Assembly: GCA_017398425.1 (NCBI GenBank)
Contig: JAFQFZ010000010.1
Coordinates: 1 to 35,904 of the forward strand
DNA: 35,904 nucleotides
Origin: Clostridia bacterium
GTDB taxonomy: Bacteria > Bacillota > Clostridia > Oscillospirales > Acutalibacteraceae
Direction: 5' to 3'
The position numbers and the translations under genes were made by a program. Below the pieces are notes generated by a model. It was not told where the DNA came from. It saw only the letters and a list, made by a program, of their open reading frames with translations, and made no database searches. The stretch's first letter is position 1; the number at the start of each line of letters is the position of its first letter. Positions 23,522 to 30,826 of this stretch are shown in pieces.

Positions 23522-24407
23522 ATATCTTCGCTTGGATGGAGAGCGTGTATTCGCTCGGGGTCATGCCGGTGGTGCGCTTGAAATAGCGCGAGAAATAGTG
23601 CACCGACGTGTAGCCGAGGCGGTCGGCGATTTGGGTGATGTTGCCGTCACCCTCACGGAGCATCCGCTTGGCTTCTTCGATCTTCAGGTTGCGGTAATAG
23701 CTCATCACGCCGACACCGGTCACGTTTTTGAAAATGGTTTTCAAGTTGGTGGCGCTTTGCGCGGAGAAGCGGCACACATCCGAAAATGTGAGCGTGCCGT
23801 ACACGTGTTCCGCCATATAGGCAACGATGCGCGTGACCAGGTCGTGGTCGGTACGCAACTTGATGGAGGAGGAAATGCGCACGTTCGTTTGCGATTCCGA
23901 ACGGCGCAGGAGGCGGATCAGCAACTGTTCGAGTTGCATCACGAGCAGTTGCTCCGAGGCAAAGCGGCAGTCCTCGCGGCGTTGCAGACGGGTGGTTTGC
24001 GGATCGTCAAGCGGCGTTGCAAATGCTTCGATCGCGTTGGCAATGATGTCGGCAAACAGGTTGCGCTCCGTCTCTCCGGCTTTGAAGTGCGCGTGTTCAA
24101 AACGTCGCATCGCTTCGCTGTCGCTGTCAAAGGCAATGACGACCAGATTCGGCGCGACGACGCCGTTGGCGGACACGGTGTGAAATTCGTCGGGCTTGTG
24201 AAAGACGATCTCACCTTGCGTCAGGTGGAAGGCGGTGCTGTCCGCTTGCACGTCCACTTCGCCCTTGTCGACGTACAGAAGCTCCCAAAACGGGTGTGCC
24301 TCACCGCCGAAACGATAGGTTTTGGAATATTCAAAGTAGTGCACGCTGATGAGGTCACTGATGACCAAATCGCGGCGCACGGTGGTTTTTGTGTAACGAT
24401 CAGACAT
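23520..24407 (-). CDS. AraC-family transcriptional regulator
   Basis: A 295-residue regulator. Residues about 15-140 form a cupin-like sensing domain (HPFWELLYVDKGEVDVQ, LTQGEIVFHKPDEFH). The C-terminal 100 residues hold two helix-turn-helix motifs, ending with the AraC signature DRLGYTSVHYFSRYFKRTTGMTPSEY. The ligand is likely a sugar or similar small molecule, but that is inference. AAGGAG lies 8 bases before the ATG. It starts 15 bases after the alanine racemase stop, so the two are probably cotranscribed. Confidence 0.88.
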   Translation of the reverse strand: MSDRYTKTTVRRDLVISDLISVHYFEYSKTYRFGGEAHPFWELLYVDKGEVDVQADSTAFHLTQGEIVFHKPDEFHTVSANGVVAPNLVVIAFDSDSEAMRRFEHAHFKAGETERNLFADIIANAIEAFATPLDDPQTTRLQRREDCRFASEQLLVMQLEQLLIRLLRRSESQTNVRISSSIKLRTDHDLVTRIVAYMAEHVYGTLTFSDVCRFSAQSATNLKTIFKNVTGVGVMSYYRNLKIEEAKRMLREGDGNITQIADRLGYTSVHYFSRYFKRTTGMTPSEYTLSIQAKI

Positions 24408-24422
24408 GGTGGATCTCCTTGC

Positions 24423-25592
24423 TCAGCGAAGTCCGTCCTGCAACCAGATCGGCTCGCCGTGTTTGAGGAACAAACGCGGAACGCGCTTGCCGATGGAGCA
24501 AACGATCTCATAGTGGATGGTGTCCGACCAGGCGGCGTACGTTTCGACGGGTAAATGCGCCTCGCCGTCGCGACCGAACACGGTCACGAGGGTGCCGGGT
24601 TCCACGCCGTCGACGTTGCTGACGTCGAGCATGCATTGGTCCATGCAGATGCGACCGCGCACGGCGACCTCCTGCCCGTGAACGAGCATATGCGCTTTGC
24701 CGAACACGCGGCGCGTGTAACCGTCGGCGTAGCCGATGGGAACCGTTGCCAGCACTTCATCGCGCTCGGTTTTGTAGGTGCGACCGTAGCTGACCGTCAC
24801 GTCGGCAGGCACCGCTTTGACATGGGACACGTGGGTGCGAAGTGCCATGACGGGATGAAGCTCCGCGAGCGTGCGCATCCATTCGTCGGGATAGAGTCCG
24901 TACAGAATCAGACCGGGGCGCACCATGTCAAGATGCATCTCGGGATACCGCAGAGTGGCGGCGCTGTTGCAACAATGGCGCAGGGGAAACGTGATCCCGC
25001 GTTCCTGCAGACGGGTGAGCACGCGCTGAAATTCCGCGAACTGCCGGCGGGTGAACGCGTCGCCGTCCTGCTCATCGGCCACGGCAAAGTGGGTGAAGAT
25101 GCCCGTGGCGTTCAGGTGCGGTAAGGCGCACGCGTCAGCAATTGCGTCGATCTCCTCGTCGGTGCCGCGGCAGAAAAAGCCCACGCGCGACATGCCGGTA
25201 TCGATCTTGAGGTGCACATCGAGCGTCACGCCCGCCTCGGCGGCGGCGCGGTCGAGCGCTTTGGCGTGGTCGGCGGAGACGACCGTCTGGGTGATGCGGT
25301 GCTCTGCAAGGAGCGCCGCTTCCTCTGCCGGGGTGTACGACAGGATCAACAGCGGGGTATCTAACCCGGCGGCGCGCAGTTGCATCGCTTCGTCGAGGTT
25401 GGAAACCGCCAGCCAGTCCGCGCCTGCTTCGCACAGCGCTTTCGCGGCCATGACGGCACCGTGCCCATAGGCGTCGGCTTTGACGACCGCCATCACCAGC
25501 GCACCGCTTGCCAAGTCGCGAATCGTATTCAAATTATGGGTAAGGCAGTCGAGATCAATCTCTGCCCAGGTGCGTTTGAGCCAATGTTTCAT
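24423..25592 (-). CDS. alr: Alanine racemase
   Basis: A 389-residue PLP enzyme that makes D-alanine for peptidoglycan. The PLP lysine is Lys38 in MAVVKADAYGHG. The C-terminal beta-domain has IGYADGYTR with the catalytic Tyr, GRICMDQCMLDVSNV, and the typical end KRVPR. Full family length. The ribosome binding site is weak: GAAAGG stands 14 bases upstream of the ATG. The gene has its own promoter and is followed at 15 bases by the AraC regulator. Confidence 0.93.
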   Translation of the reverse strand: MKHWLKRTWAEIDLDCLTHNLNTIRDLASGALVMAVVKADAYGHGAVMAAKALCEAGADWLAVSNLDEAMQLRAAGLDTPLLILSYTPAEEAALLAEHRITQTVVSADHAKALDRAAAEAGVTLDVHLKIDTGMSRVGFFCRGTDEEIDAIADACALPHLNATGIFTHFAVADEQDGDAFTRRQFAEFQRVLTRLQERGITFPLRHCCNSAATLRYPEMHLDMVRPGLILYGLYPDEWMRTLAELHPVMALRTHVSHVKAVPADVTVSYGRTYKTERDEVLATVPIGYADGYTRRVFGKAHMLVHGQEVAVRGRICMDQCMLDVSNVDGVEPGTLVTVFGRDGEAHLPVETYAAWSDTIHYEIVCSIGKRVPRLFLKHGEPIWLQDGLR

Positions 25593-25628
25593 AGGTGTTC
25601 TTCACGCCTTTCCGAATGTACATCTTTC

Positions 25629-25657
25629 ATTATATGGGAAATCGGCGAAAAATGCAA
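25629..25657 (-). promoter_or_regulatory. Promoter of alr-araC operon
   Basis: On the minus strand TTGCAT (25657-25652), 17-base spacer, TATAAT (25634-25629). Confidence 0.8.
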
Positions 25658-25677
25658 CCCTCAGGCAGAAAATGCAA

Positions 25678-25714
25678 AAGAAAAAAGCACACTCTCGCAA
25701 GAGAGCGTGCTTTT
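25678..25714 (-). terminator. Terminator of fba
   Basis: Hairpin AAAAGCACGCTCTC-TTGC-GAGAGTGTGCTTTT with a following T-tract on the minus strand. Confidence 0.88.
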
Positions 25715-25726
25715 GAATGGTTGGAA

Positions 25727-26590
25727 TTACGCCTTGCCGACCGAGCCGAACAGCTCCATCTTCTCTTTGACGGTCGCCTTGATCGCCTCGAAGCCGGGAG
25801 CGAGGAGCTTTCTCGGGTCGAAGCCCTTGCCCTCGAGATCCTTGCCCGCTTCGACGTACTTTCTGGTCGCTTCCGCGAACGCCAACTGGCACTCGGTGTT
25901 GACGTTGATCTTCGACACGCCCAGCGAGATGGCCTTCTGGATCATCTCAGCGGGGATGCCGGTGCCGCCGTGAAGCACGAGGGGCATGTCGGCGGTCTTC
26001 TCGCTGATCTGCGCGAGGACGTCAAAGTTGAGACCCGCCCAGTTCGCGGGGTACTTGCCGTGGATGTTGCCGATGCCGGCCGCCAGCATGGTGACGCCGA
26101 GATCCGCGATCATCTTGCACTCGTCGGGATCCGCGACTTCGCCGTTGCCGACAACGCCGTCTTCCTCGCCGCCGATGGCGCCGACTTCCGCTTCCACGGA
26201 AATGCCCAGCGCGCCCGCCGTCTCGACCAGTTCCTTGGTCTTGGCAATATTCTCGTCGATCGGATAGTGCGAGCCGTCGAACATGACCGAGGAGAAGCCC
26301 GCCTCGATGCACTTCTTCGCGCCTTCGTAGGAGCCGTGGTCGAGGTGCAGAGCAACGGGAACGGTGATGCCCAGCTCGTTGATCATGCCGTTGACCATAC
26401 CCACGATGGTGGTGTAGCCGCACATGTATTTGCCGGCACCCTCGGACACGCCGAGAATGACGGGGGACTTCAGCTCTTCCGCGGTGAGCAGGATCGCTTT
26501 GGTCCATTCCAGGTTGTTGATGTTAAATTGACCGACCGCATATTTGCCGGCCTTTGCTTTGTTGAGCATGTCTTTTGCCGAAACCAACAT
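25727..26590 (-). CDS. fba: Class II fructose-bisphosphate aldolase
   Basis: A 287-residue zinc-dependent aldolase of glycolysis and gluconeogenesis that splits fructose 1,6-bisphosphate. Zinc-site motifs are LHLDHG, GNIHGKYP and LHGGTGIP; the catalytic-loop region EAEVGAIGGEED is intact and so is INVNTECQ. Length fits the class II Fba/GatY family; a tagatose-bisphosphate specificity cannot be excluded, but the sequence looks like housekeeping Fba. AGAGGT stands before the ATG. Own promoter and terminator. Confidence 0.93.
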   Translation of the reverse strand: MLVSAKDMLNKAKAGKYAVGQFNINNLEWTKAILLTAEELKSPVILGVSEGAGKYMCGYTTIVGMVNGMINELGITVPVALHLDHGSYEGAKKCIEAGFSSVMFDGSHYPIDENIAKTKELVETAGALGISVEAEVGAIGGEEDGVVGNGEVADPDECKMIADLGVTMLAAGIGNIHGKYPANWAGLNFDVLAQISEKTADMPLVLHGGTGIPAEMIQKAISLGVSKINVNTECQLAFAEATRKYVEAGKDLEGKGFDPRKLLAPGFEAIKATVKEKMELFGSVGKA

Positions 26591-26645
26591 AACAAATTAC
26601 CTCTTTCTTTTTTAACTTTGGGAACGAGTCCCGCATTTGGTTACA

Positions 26646-26674
26646 ATTTTAACATACTTAAAAACGAATGTCAA
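26646..26674 (-). promoter_or_regulatory. Promoter of fba
   Basis: On the minus strand a perfect TTGACA (26674-26669), 17-base spacer, TAAAAT (26651-26646). The leader contains a short hairpin GGGAC-TC-GTTCCC near 26630-26642. Confidence 0.82.
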
Positions 26675-26698
26675 TCGCTTTATGTGTAGAATCCGAGG

Positions 26699-26728
26699 TT
26701 TACAAACAGCGGAAAACTGTGCTATACT
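26699..26728 (+). promoter_or_regulatory. Promoter of DUF6062 gene
   Basis: TTTACA (26699-26704), 18-base spacer, TATACT (26723-26728). Confidence 0.7.
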
Positions 26729-26756
26729 GATGAAGAAACCGAAAGGATGTGACACC

Positions 26757-27452
26757 ATGCGTGAAGATATTACCAGTATTCCCGTAACCGATGTGTTTGA
26801 AGAGCAGGACGGTTGTCCGATCTGCCGTATGCGCGATCTTTTGGAAACGCGTGTGACGGATTACATTACAGGAGCGGCCATGATGGAGCCTGACGTGCGT
26901 CAGGAGACCAATGACCGTGGATTTTGCCTGACGCATTACCGTCAGCTTTTGAAAAAACGTGCTCGTTTGCCGGTGGCGCTGATGATGGAAAGCCGTCTGG
27001 CAGAAGTGGAGAAGCAGGTGTTTGCCGGTTTGCCGCTCATCGGTAAAAGCCCTAAAAAGCAGGCGGCCGGTGCACAATCGGTGATGGATTCGTGCTTTGT
27101 GTGCGAACGCGTGGACTGGGCGATGACGCGCCTTCTCGCAACCGTGTGCCGTTTGTGGGAAACCGAGCGCGATTTCCGCGATCTGTTCGAGAAACAAGAA
27201 CACGTTTGCCTGCCGCATTTTCAGTTGCTCGTGCAGGTCGCCGCACGCGAGATGGATAAGAAAAACGTCGGGGAATTCCAAAAAGCGGCGTCGGTGCTGT
27301 GCCGCAAGCAACTCGAAGAGCTCCGCGCGGATGTGTCGCATTTTTGCAAGATGTTCGACTATCGCAACAGCAGCGACGAAAACGCCGACTGGGGCAATTC
27401 CAAAGATTCGATCGAGCGTTCGATCGGGTGGCTTTGCGCCCGCGAACCGTAA
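26757..27452 (+). CDS. DUF6062 family protein
   Basis: A 231-residue cytosolic protein of the Firmicutes family DUF6062, whose function is not known. It has the family's GCPICRM near residue 20 and a second Cys pair in SCFVCERV, together with MMEPDVRQETNDRGFCLTHY and HVCLPHF. The paired Cys and His residues suggest metal or thiol chemistry, but no reaction is known. The ATG at 26757 has AAAGGA before it and fits the family start; an open frame continues upstream through the promoter and is not used. Own promoter and terminator. Confidence 0.87.
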   Translation: MREDITSIPVTDVFEEQDGCPICRMRDLLETRVTDYITGAAMMEPDVRQETNDRGFCLTHYRQLLKKRARLPVALMMESRLAEVEKQVFAGLPLIGKSPKKQAAGAQSVMDSCFVCERVDWAMTRLLATVCRLWETERDFRDLFEKQEHVCLPHFQLLVQVAAREMDKKNVGEFQKAASVLCRKQLEELRADVSHFCKMFDYRNSSDENADWGNSKDSIERSIGWLCAREP

Positions 27453-27468
27453 AATATCGCCAAGCTTC

Positions 27469-27497
27469 GCCGCCCTTCGGGGCGGCTTCTTTTTTTG
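27469..27497 (+). terminator. Terminator of DUF6062 gene
   Basis: Hairpin GCCGCCC-TTCG-GGGCGGC followed by TTCTTTTTTT. Confidence 0.92.
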
Positions 27498-27498
27498 C

Positions 27499-27936
27499 TG
27501 AATCGGTCAAATGTTGCACATTTCGGCTGTCTTTGTATGGCGGACAGAACGGAGAGTATAGTTCCTCAAAATCGTAAAGAGTTCTCAACGCCTTGTATGC
27601 GAAAAATGTGAAAAAACAAGAAATTTTTTCGTCGCGGAAAAGTTTTTCACGGTGGAAAACCGCGATTTCATGGGGGTTTTCTCACATTTTCCACACGGTT
27701 TTTCACATTTTTTCACTCGTTTACATTTTACAAATAGTAAATTACAAACCTGTAACCTGTGCGCGAGAGGAGGAAATTTTGGTTTTCTCGGTTTGCAATG
27801 TCCGCATTTTGGATAAACTAAGGACACAAATTCGGATATTGACTCAGGGTGCTTGAGACCGTTTGTATACATCGGAGAAAACCATCGCATACTGCTTTAG
27901 ACAAGTGCGTTATACCATAAAAGGGGAGTGAATCCT
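27499..27936. other. Gene-free control region upstream of the small membrane protein and recA
   Basis: No conserved gene. Positions 27608-27716 hold seven TTTTYCAC-type boxes: two on the minus strand (27608-27615, 27652-27659) and five on the plus (27643, 27678, 27687, 27699, 27709; the 27678 copy has one mismatch). TTTACA (27720-27725), a 17-base spacer and TACAAA (27743-27748) is a plausible promoter. AGGAGG at about 27768 stands before a TTG-started 25-codon frame (27778-27856). GGTTTTCTC (27781-27789) can pair with GAGAAAACC (27875-27883). Confidence 0.5.
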
Positions 27937-28197
27937 ATGATCAAAGGAGCACAGCATCATATCATCGAGATCCGCCGCACGGAAGACCCGTATTTTGAAC
28001 GGGCGCTGTTGTTTGTGAGGACGGCGTATGCCGATCGCTCGACCGCCGTGCTTGAAGAGCAAGGACGGCGCTTTCTGGCGAGCACCGGCACGTACAGCGG
28101 TCTGCAACAGAACCGCGCCATGTGTTGGTTCAAACGGTGCGCTTTGGTGCTCGGAGGCGGTGTCGGAGGGGCGTTGATGGTGCTGTTTTTGCTGTAA
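27937..28197 (+). CDS. Small membrane protein upstream of recA
   Basis: An 86-residue protein with a soluble N-terminal part (HHIIEIRRTEDPYFERALLFVRTAY) and one C-terminal membrane helix (about 66-86, ALVLGGGVGGALMVLFLL) that ends the protein, so it is probably tail-anchored. I do not recognise the family. GGGGAG is 8 bases before the ATG at 27937; a GTG at 27928 overlaps that site. It lies 190 bases ahead of recA on the same strand, but the recA promoter and LexA box sit between them. Confidence 0.7.
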   Translation: MIKGAQHHIIEIRRTEDPYFERALLFVRTAYADRSTAVLEEQGRRFLASTGTYSGLQQNRAMCWFKRCALVLGGGVGGALMVLFLL

Positions 28198-28287
28198 TAT
28201 TCGGGAAAATCAAAAATATTTTTCGCTTAAAAAAGTATTCAAAACCGCGTTGCTAAGCCAAAAATTCAAAATCGATAAAACAGAAAA

Positions 28288-28301
28288 CGAATATATGTTC
28301 G
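28288..28301 (+). promoter_or_regulatory. LexA (SOS) box of recA
   Basis: CGAATATATGTTCG matches the Firmicutes LexA consensus CGAACRNRYGTTYG with one mismatch. It lies 18 bases upstream of the recA -35 box. Confidence 0.82.
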
Positions 28302-28319
28302 ATTTTTTGGCAAAAACCC

Positions 28320-28348
28320 TTGATTTTTTGAAAAAGGTCGATTATAAT
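28320..28348 (+). promoter_or_regulatory. Promoter of recA
   Basis: TTGATT (28320-28325), 17-base spacer, TATAAT (28343-28348). Confidence 0.82.
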
Positions 28349-28389
28349 GGGGGACAGATACAGCAACTACGGAAAGGATGCAAGGAATT

Positions 28390-29544
28390 ATGGCGAAAGC
28401 GAAAGAGGATAAGCGCCTGAACGGGGCGCGCCCGGAAGACAAGCAGAAGGCACTGGAAATGGCGTTGCAACAAATTGAAAAAAGCTACGGTAAGGGTGCG
28501 GTTATGCGCCTGGGCGAAAATCTCGGCATGGCGGTGGAGAGCGTTCCCACCGGCTCGATCGGTCTGGATATTGCGCTGGGCATCGGCGGTTTGCCGCGCG
28601 GCCGTATCGTTGAGGTCTACGGTCCCGAAGCCTCGGGCAAGACGACCCTGGCGCTTCACGCAGTAGCGGAAGCGCAAAAGGCGGGCGGCGAAGCGGCATT
28701 CATCGACGTAGAGCACGCGCTTGACCCCGTGTATGCGAAAGCACTCGGCGTGGACGTCGATGCGCTCATTGTGTCCCAGCCCGACACCGGCGAACAGGCA
28801 CTCGAAATCGCCGAGGCACTCATTCGCTCCGGTGCGATCGATATCGTTGTTGTGGACTCGGTGGCGGCTCTCGTGCCGCGCGCGGAGATCGAGGGCGAAA
28901 TGGGCGACAGCCACGTCGGCTTGCAGGCGCGCCTGATGTCGCAGGCGATGCGTAAGCTGGCGGGCGTGGTCTCGCGCTCCAACTGCATTGCGCTGTTCAT
29001 CAACCAGTTGCGCCAAAAGGTCGGCATTGTCTACGGCAACCCCGAAGTTACCGCCGGCGGTAACGCCTTGAAGTATTATGCGTCGGTGCGCTTGGATGTG
29101 CGCCGCACCGAAACACTCAAAGTGGCGGGCAATCCCGTCGGCTCGCACACGCGCGTGCGCGTTGTCAAGAACAAGGTGGCACCGCCCTTCAAAGAGGCCG
29201 AGTTCGACATCATGTACGGCGAGGGCATTTCCCGCGAGGGCGAGGTGCTCGATCTTGCGGTGGAGCTCGATGTGATCCAAAAAGCGGGTGCGTGGTTCTC
29301 CTACAACGAGGCACGCATCGGTCAGGGTCGCGACAATGCCAAGGAGTATCTGAAGAACAATCCCGACGTCTTGGCGGAAGTGGAAGACAAGATCCGCGAG
29401 AAGATGAAGGAACGTCAGGAAGCGGCGCGCCGCAAGTCGGATAAAAAGGCGGCCCCCGTGGAGATCCCGATCGCCGAGGCTCCGAAGATGACGGCGGCTA
29501 TGGCGAAAGCCAGCATCGATATCGTGGTGGATGACGAAGAATAA
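28390..29544 (+). CDS. recA: RecA recombinase
   Basis: A 384-residue RecA, the strand-exchange protein of homologous recombination and the trigger of LexA self-cleavage. Walker A is GPEASGKT (78-85); [38 protein letters not shown] is the Walker B/L1 region (quoted only in part here as family core), with INQLRQKVG and the L2 loop [21 protein letters not shown] following. The last 50 residues are charged and typical. The ATG at 28390 is favoured over an in-frame upstream start at 28378; AAAGGA and AAGGA both lie near. Regulated by the SOS box at 28288; lexA itself is 4.5 kb downstream. Confidence 0.98.
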   Translation: MAKAKEDKRLNGARPEDKQKALEMALQQIEKSYGKGAVMRLGENLGMAVESVPTGSIGLDIALGIGGLPRGRIVEVYGPEASGKTTLALHAVAEAQKAGGEAAFIDVEHALDPVYAKALGVDVDALIVSQPDTGEQALEIAEALIRSGAIDIVVVDSVAALVPRAEIEGEMGDSHVGLQARLMSQAMRKLAGVVSRSNCIALFINQLRQKVGIVYGNPEVTAGGNALKYYASVRLDVRRTETLKVAGNPVGSHTRVRVVKNKVAPPFKEAEFDIMYGEGISREGEVLDLAVELDVIQKAGAWFSYNEARIGQGRDNAKEYLKNNPDVLAEVEDKIREKMKERQEAARRKSDKKAAPVEIPIAEAPKMTAAMAKASIDIVVDDEE

Positions 29545-29566
29545 TCATCGATTCACGGCGTATACT

Positions 29567-29606
29567 AAACGCAAAGATTCCTTCCGGGGATCTTTGCGTT
29601 TTCTTT
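29567..29606 (+). terminator. Terminator of recA
   Basis: Hairpin AAACGCAAAGATTCC/GGGGATCTTTGCGTTT followed by TCTTTTT. A TATACT stands just before it (29561-29566) but lacks a clear -35. Confidence 0.88.
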
Positions 29607-29625
29607 TTAAAAAGGAGAGGATCGT

Positions 29626-29832
29626 ATGCGCACATTCGAGCGCAATCGTATGCCGCGCTTTCCGAAAGCGACCATCAAGGTGCGGGATATTTTGGATGAG
29701 GATACACTGAGCGCCTACCGCACGCAAGCCATCAGCGATGCCACAAAGCGATGCGAGGACACCAACGTCGCCATACCGTCCGAGCGTTGCGTGGAGGAAA
29801 GCAAAGATTGGGTGGACGAAAACCACAAATAA
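29626..29832 (+). CDS. Small DUF3787-like protein
   Basis: A 68-residue protein. The C-terminal NVAIPSERCVEESKDWVDENHK matches the conserved end of DUF3787 proteins, a small family of unknown function found in Clostridia. The rest is hydrophilic with no membrane helix. AAAAGGAGAGG precedes the ATG. It sits 80 bases after recA, behind recA's terminator, so it may be expressed by read-through or by a weak promoter not clearly seen. Confidence 0.75.
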   Translation: MRTFERNRMPRFPKATIKVRDILDEDTLSAYRTQAISDATKRCEDTNVAIPSERCVEESKDWVDENHK

Positions 29833-29869
29833 AAAACGCTCCGAAAGAGAGATCTCTTTCGGAGCGTTT
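29832..29869. terminator. Bidirectional terminator between DUF3787 and isomerase genes
   Basis: Hairpin AACGCTCCGAAAGA-GAGATC-TCTTTCGGAGCGTT flanked by A and T tracts. Confidence 0.9.
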
Positions 29870-29883
29870 TGTTCGTCTGTGGA

Positions 29884-30804
29884 TCAGAGCAATTTCATTA
29901 CCGCTTTCACAGCGAGCGGCAGTCCGTCGTTGATGGGAACAACGTCGTCTTCGTATTCCACGGTGAGGCTGCGGTCGTAGCCGATATCGGAAAGTGCTTT
30001 CACGATGCCGCGCCAATAAGCGGACTCATGACCGTTTCCGACAGCACGTGTCGAGAAAGGCGATGCGTGGCTGTCGGTGGACATGACACCGTTTTCGTTG
30101 CGTGCATCGGTGCAAAACAGCAGATCTTTGGCGTGCACTTGAAATACGGCCCCTTTCAGCGCACGGATGGCGGTCGCGGGGTCGATGCCCTGACGGATGA
30201 GGTGAGCGGGGTCGACGGTCGCGCCGATGGCACTGCCGATCTCATCGCGCAGTCTCCACAGTGTTTGCGGATTGTAGACGCAAAAACCGGGCATCATTTC
30301 GATGGCGATGCGGCGAATGCCGTACGATGCGGCAATGGCGGCGGCTTCGCGCCAGTAGGGGATGAGCACCCGTTCCCATTGCCAATCAAGCACCGTTTGG
30401 AAATCGTCGGGCCAACGGGTCGAGATGAAGTTCGGCGCTTTGGAGGAAGCGCTGTCGCCGGGGCATCCCGAAAACGACACAATGGTATCTGCGCCGAGTG
30501 CTTGTGCCAGGTGGCACGCATTGACAAAATCCTGATGATGTGCGGCGGCAACGGAGCGGTCGGGATGTACGGGGTTGCCGCAACAAGACAACGCGCTGAT
30601 CCGCAGATCGTGAGCTTCCAGTTGTTCTTTAAGACGGCGCACCGCGTTGCCCGAATGGCAAAGCACTTTGGGGTTCGCGTGGGTGGTGTCTACGTAACCG
30701 CCGACACCGAGCTCCACCGTCTTCACTCCGAGCTCTTGCAGGAGAGAAAACGCCGTTTCCGTATCCATATGCTTCAACGCACCGAGTGTGGATCCCACGA
30801 TCAT
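29884..30804 (-). CDS. Sugar phosphate isomerase/epimerase (xylose-isomerase-like barrel)
   Basis: A 306-residue TIM-barrel protein of the AP-endonuclease-2/xylose-isomerase-like family. Metal ligands visible: Glu in IAIEMMPG, Asp in ATVDPAHL, His in VFQVHAKD and Glu in TVEYEDD. Related proteins isomerise or epimerise sugars and inositol intermediates; the substrate cannot be told. The ATG at 30804 has AAAGGA 10 bases upstream; a GTG at 30813 is too close to it. It follows the Gfo/Idh/MocA oxidoreductase by about 20 bases, a pairing typical of sugar or inositol catabolism. Last gene of the operon. Confidence 0.85.
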   Translation of the reverse strand: MIVGSTLGALKHMDTETAFSLLQELGVKTVELGVGGYVDTTHANPKVLCHSGNAVRRLKEQLEAHDLRISALSCCGNPVHPDRSVAAAHHQDFVNACHLAQALGADTIVSFSGCPGDSASSKAPNFISTRWPDDFQTVLDWQWERVLIPYWREAAAIAASYGIRRIAIEMMPGFCVYNPQTLWRLRDEIGSAIGATVDPAHLIRQGIDPATAIRALKGAVFQVHAKDLLFCTDARNENGVMSTDSHASPFSTRAVGNGHESAYWRGIVKALSDIGYDRSLTVEYEDDVVPINDGLPLAVKAVMKLL

Positions 30805-30826
30805 GAACGACACATCCTTTTTTGAA

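Noticed and set aside
23478-24554. 358-codon frame opposite the AraC gene
   Set aside because: Runs through a terminator and into the alr end; AraC signature on the other strand is clear.
27600-27720. Replication origin (oriC)
   Set aside because: Only one near-match to the DnaA box; no dnaA, dnaN or gyr genes nearby, and recA is not an origin neighbour in Clostridia.
27585-27890. 101-codon minus-strand frame in the gene-free region
   Set aside because: Lys- and Cys-rich low-complexity translation from T-rich DNA, with no ribosome binding site.
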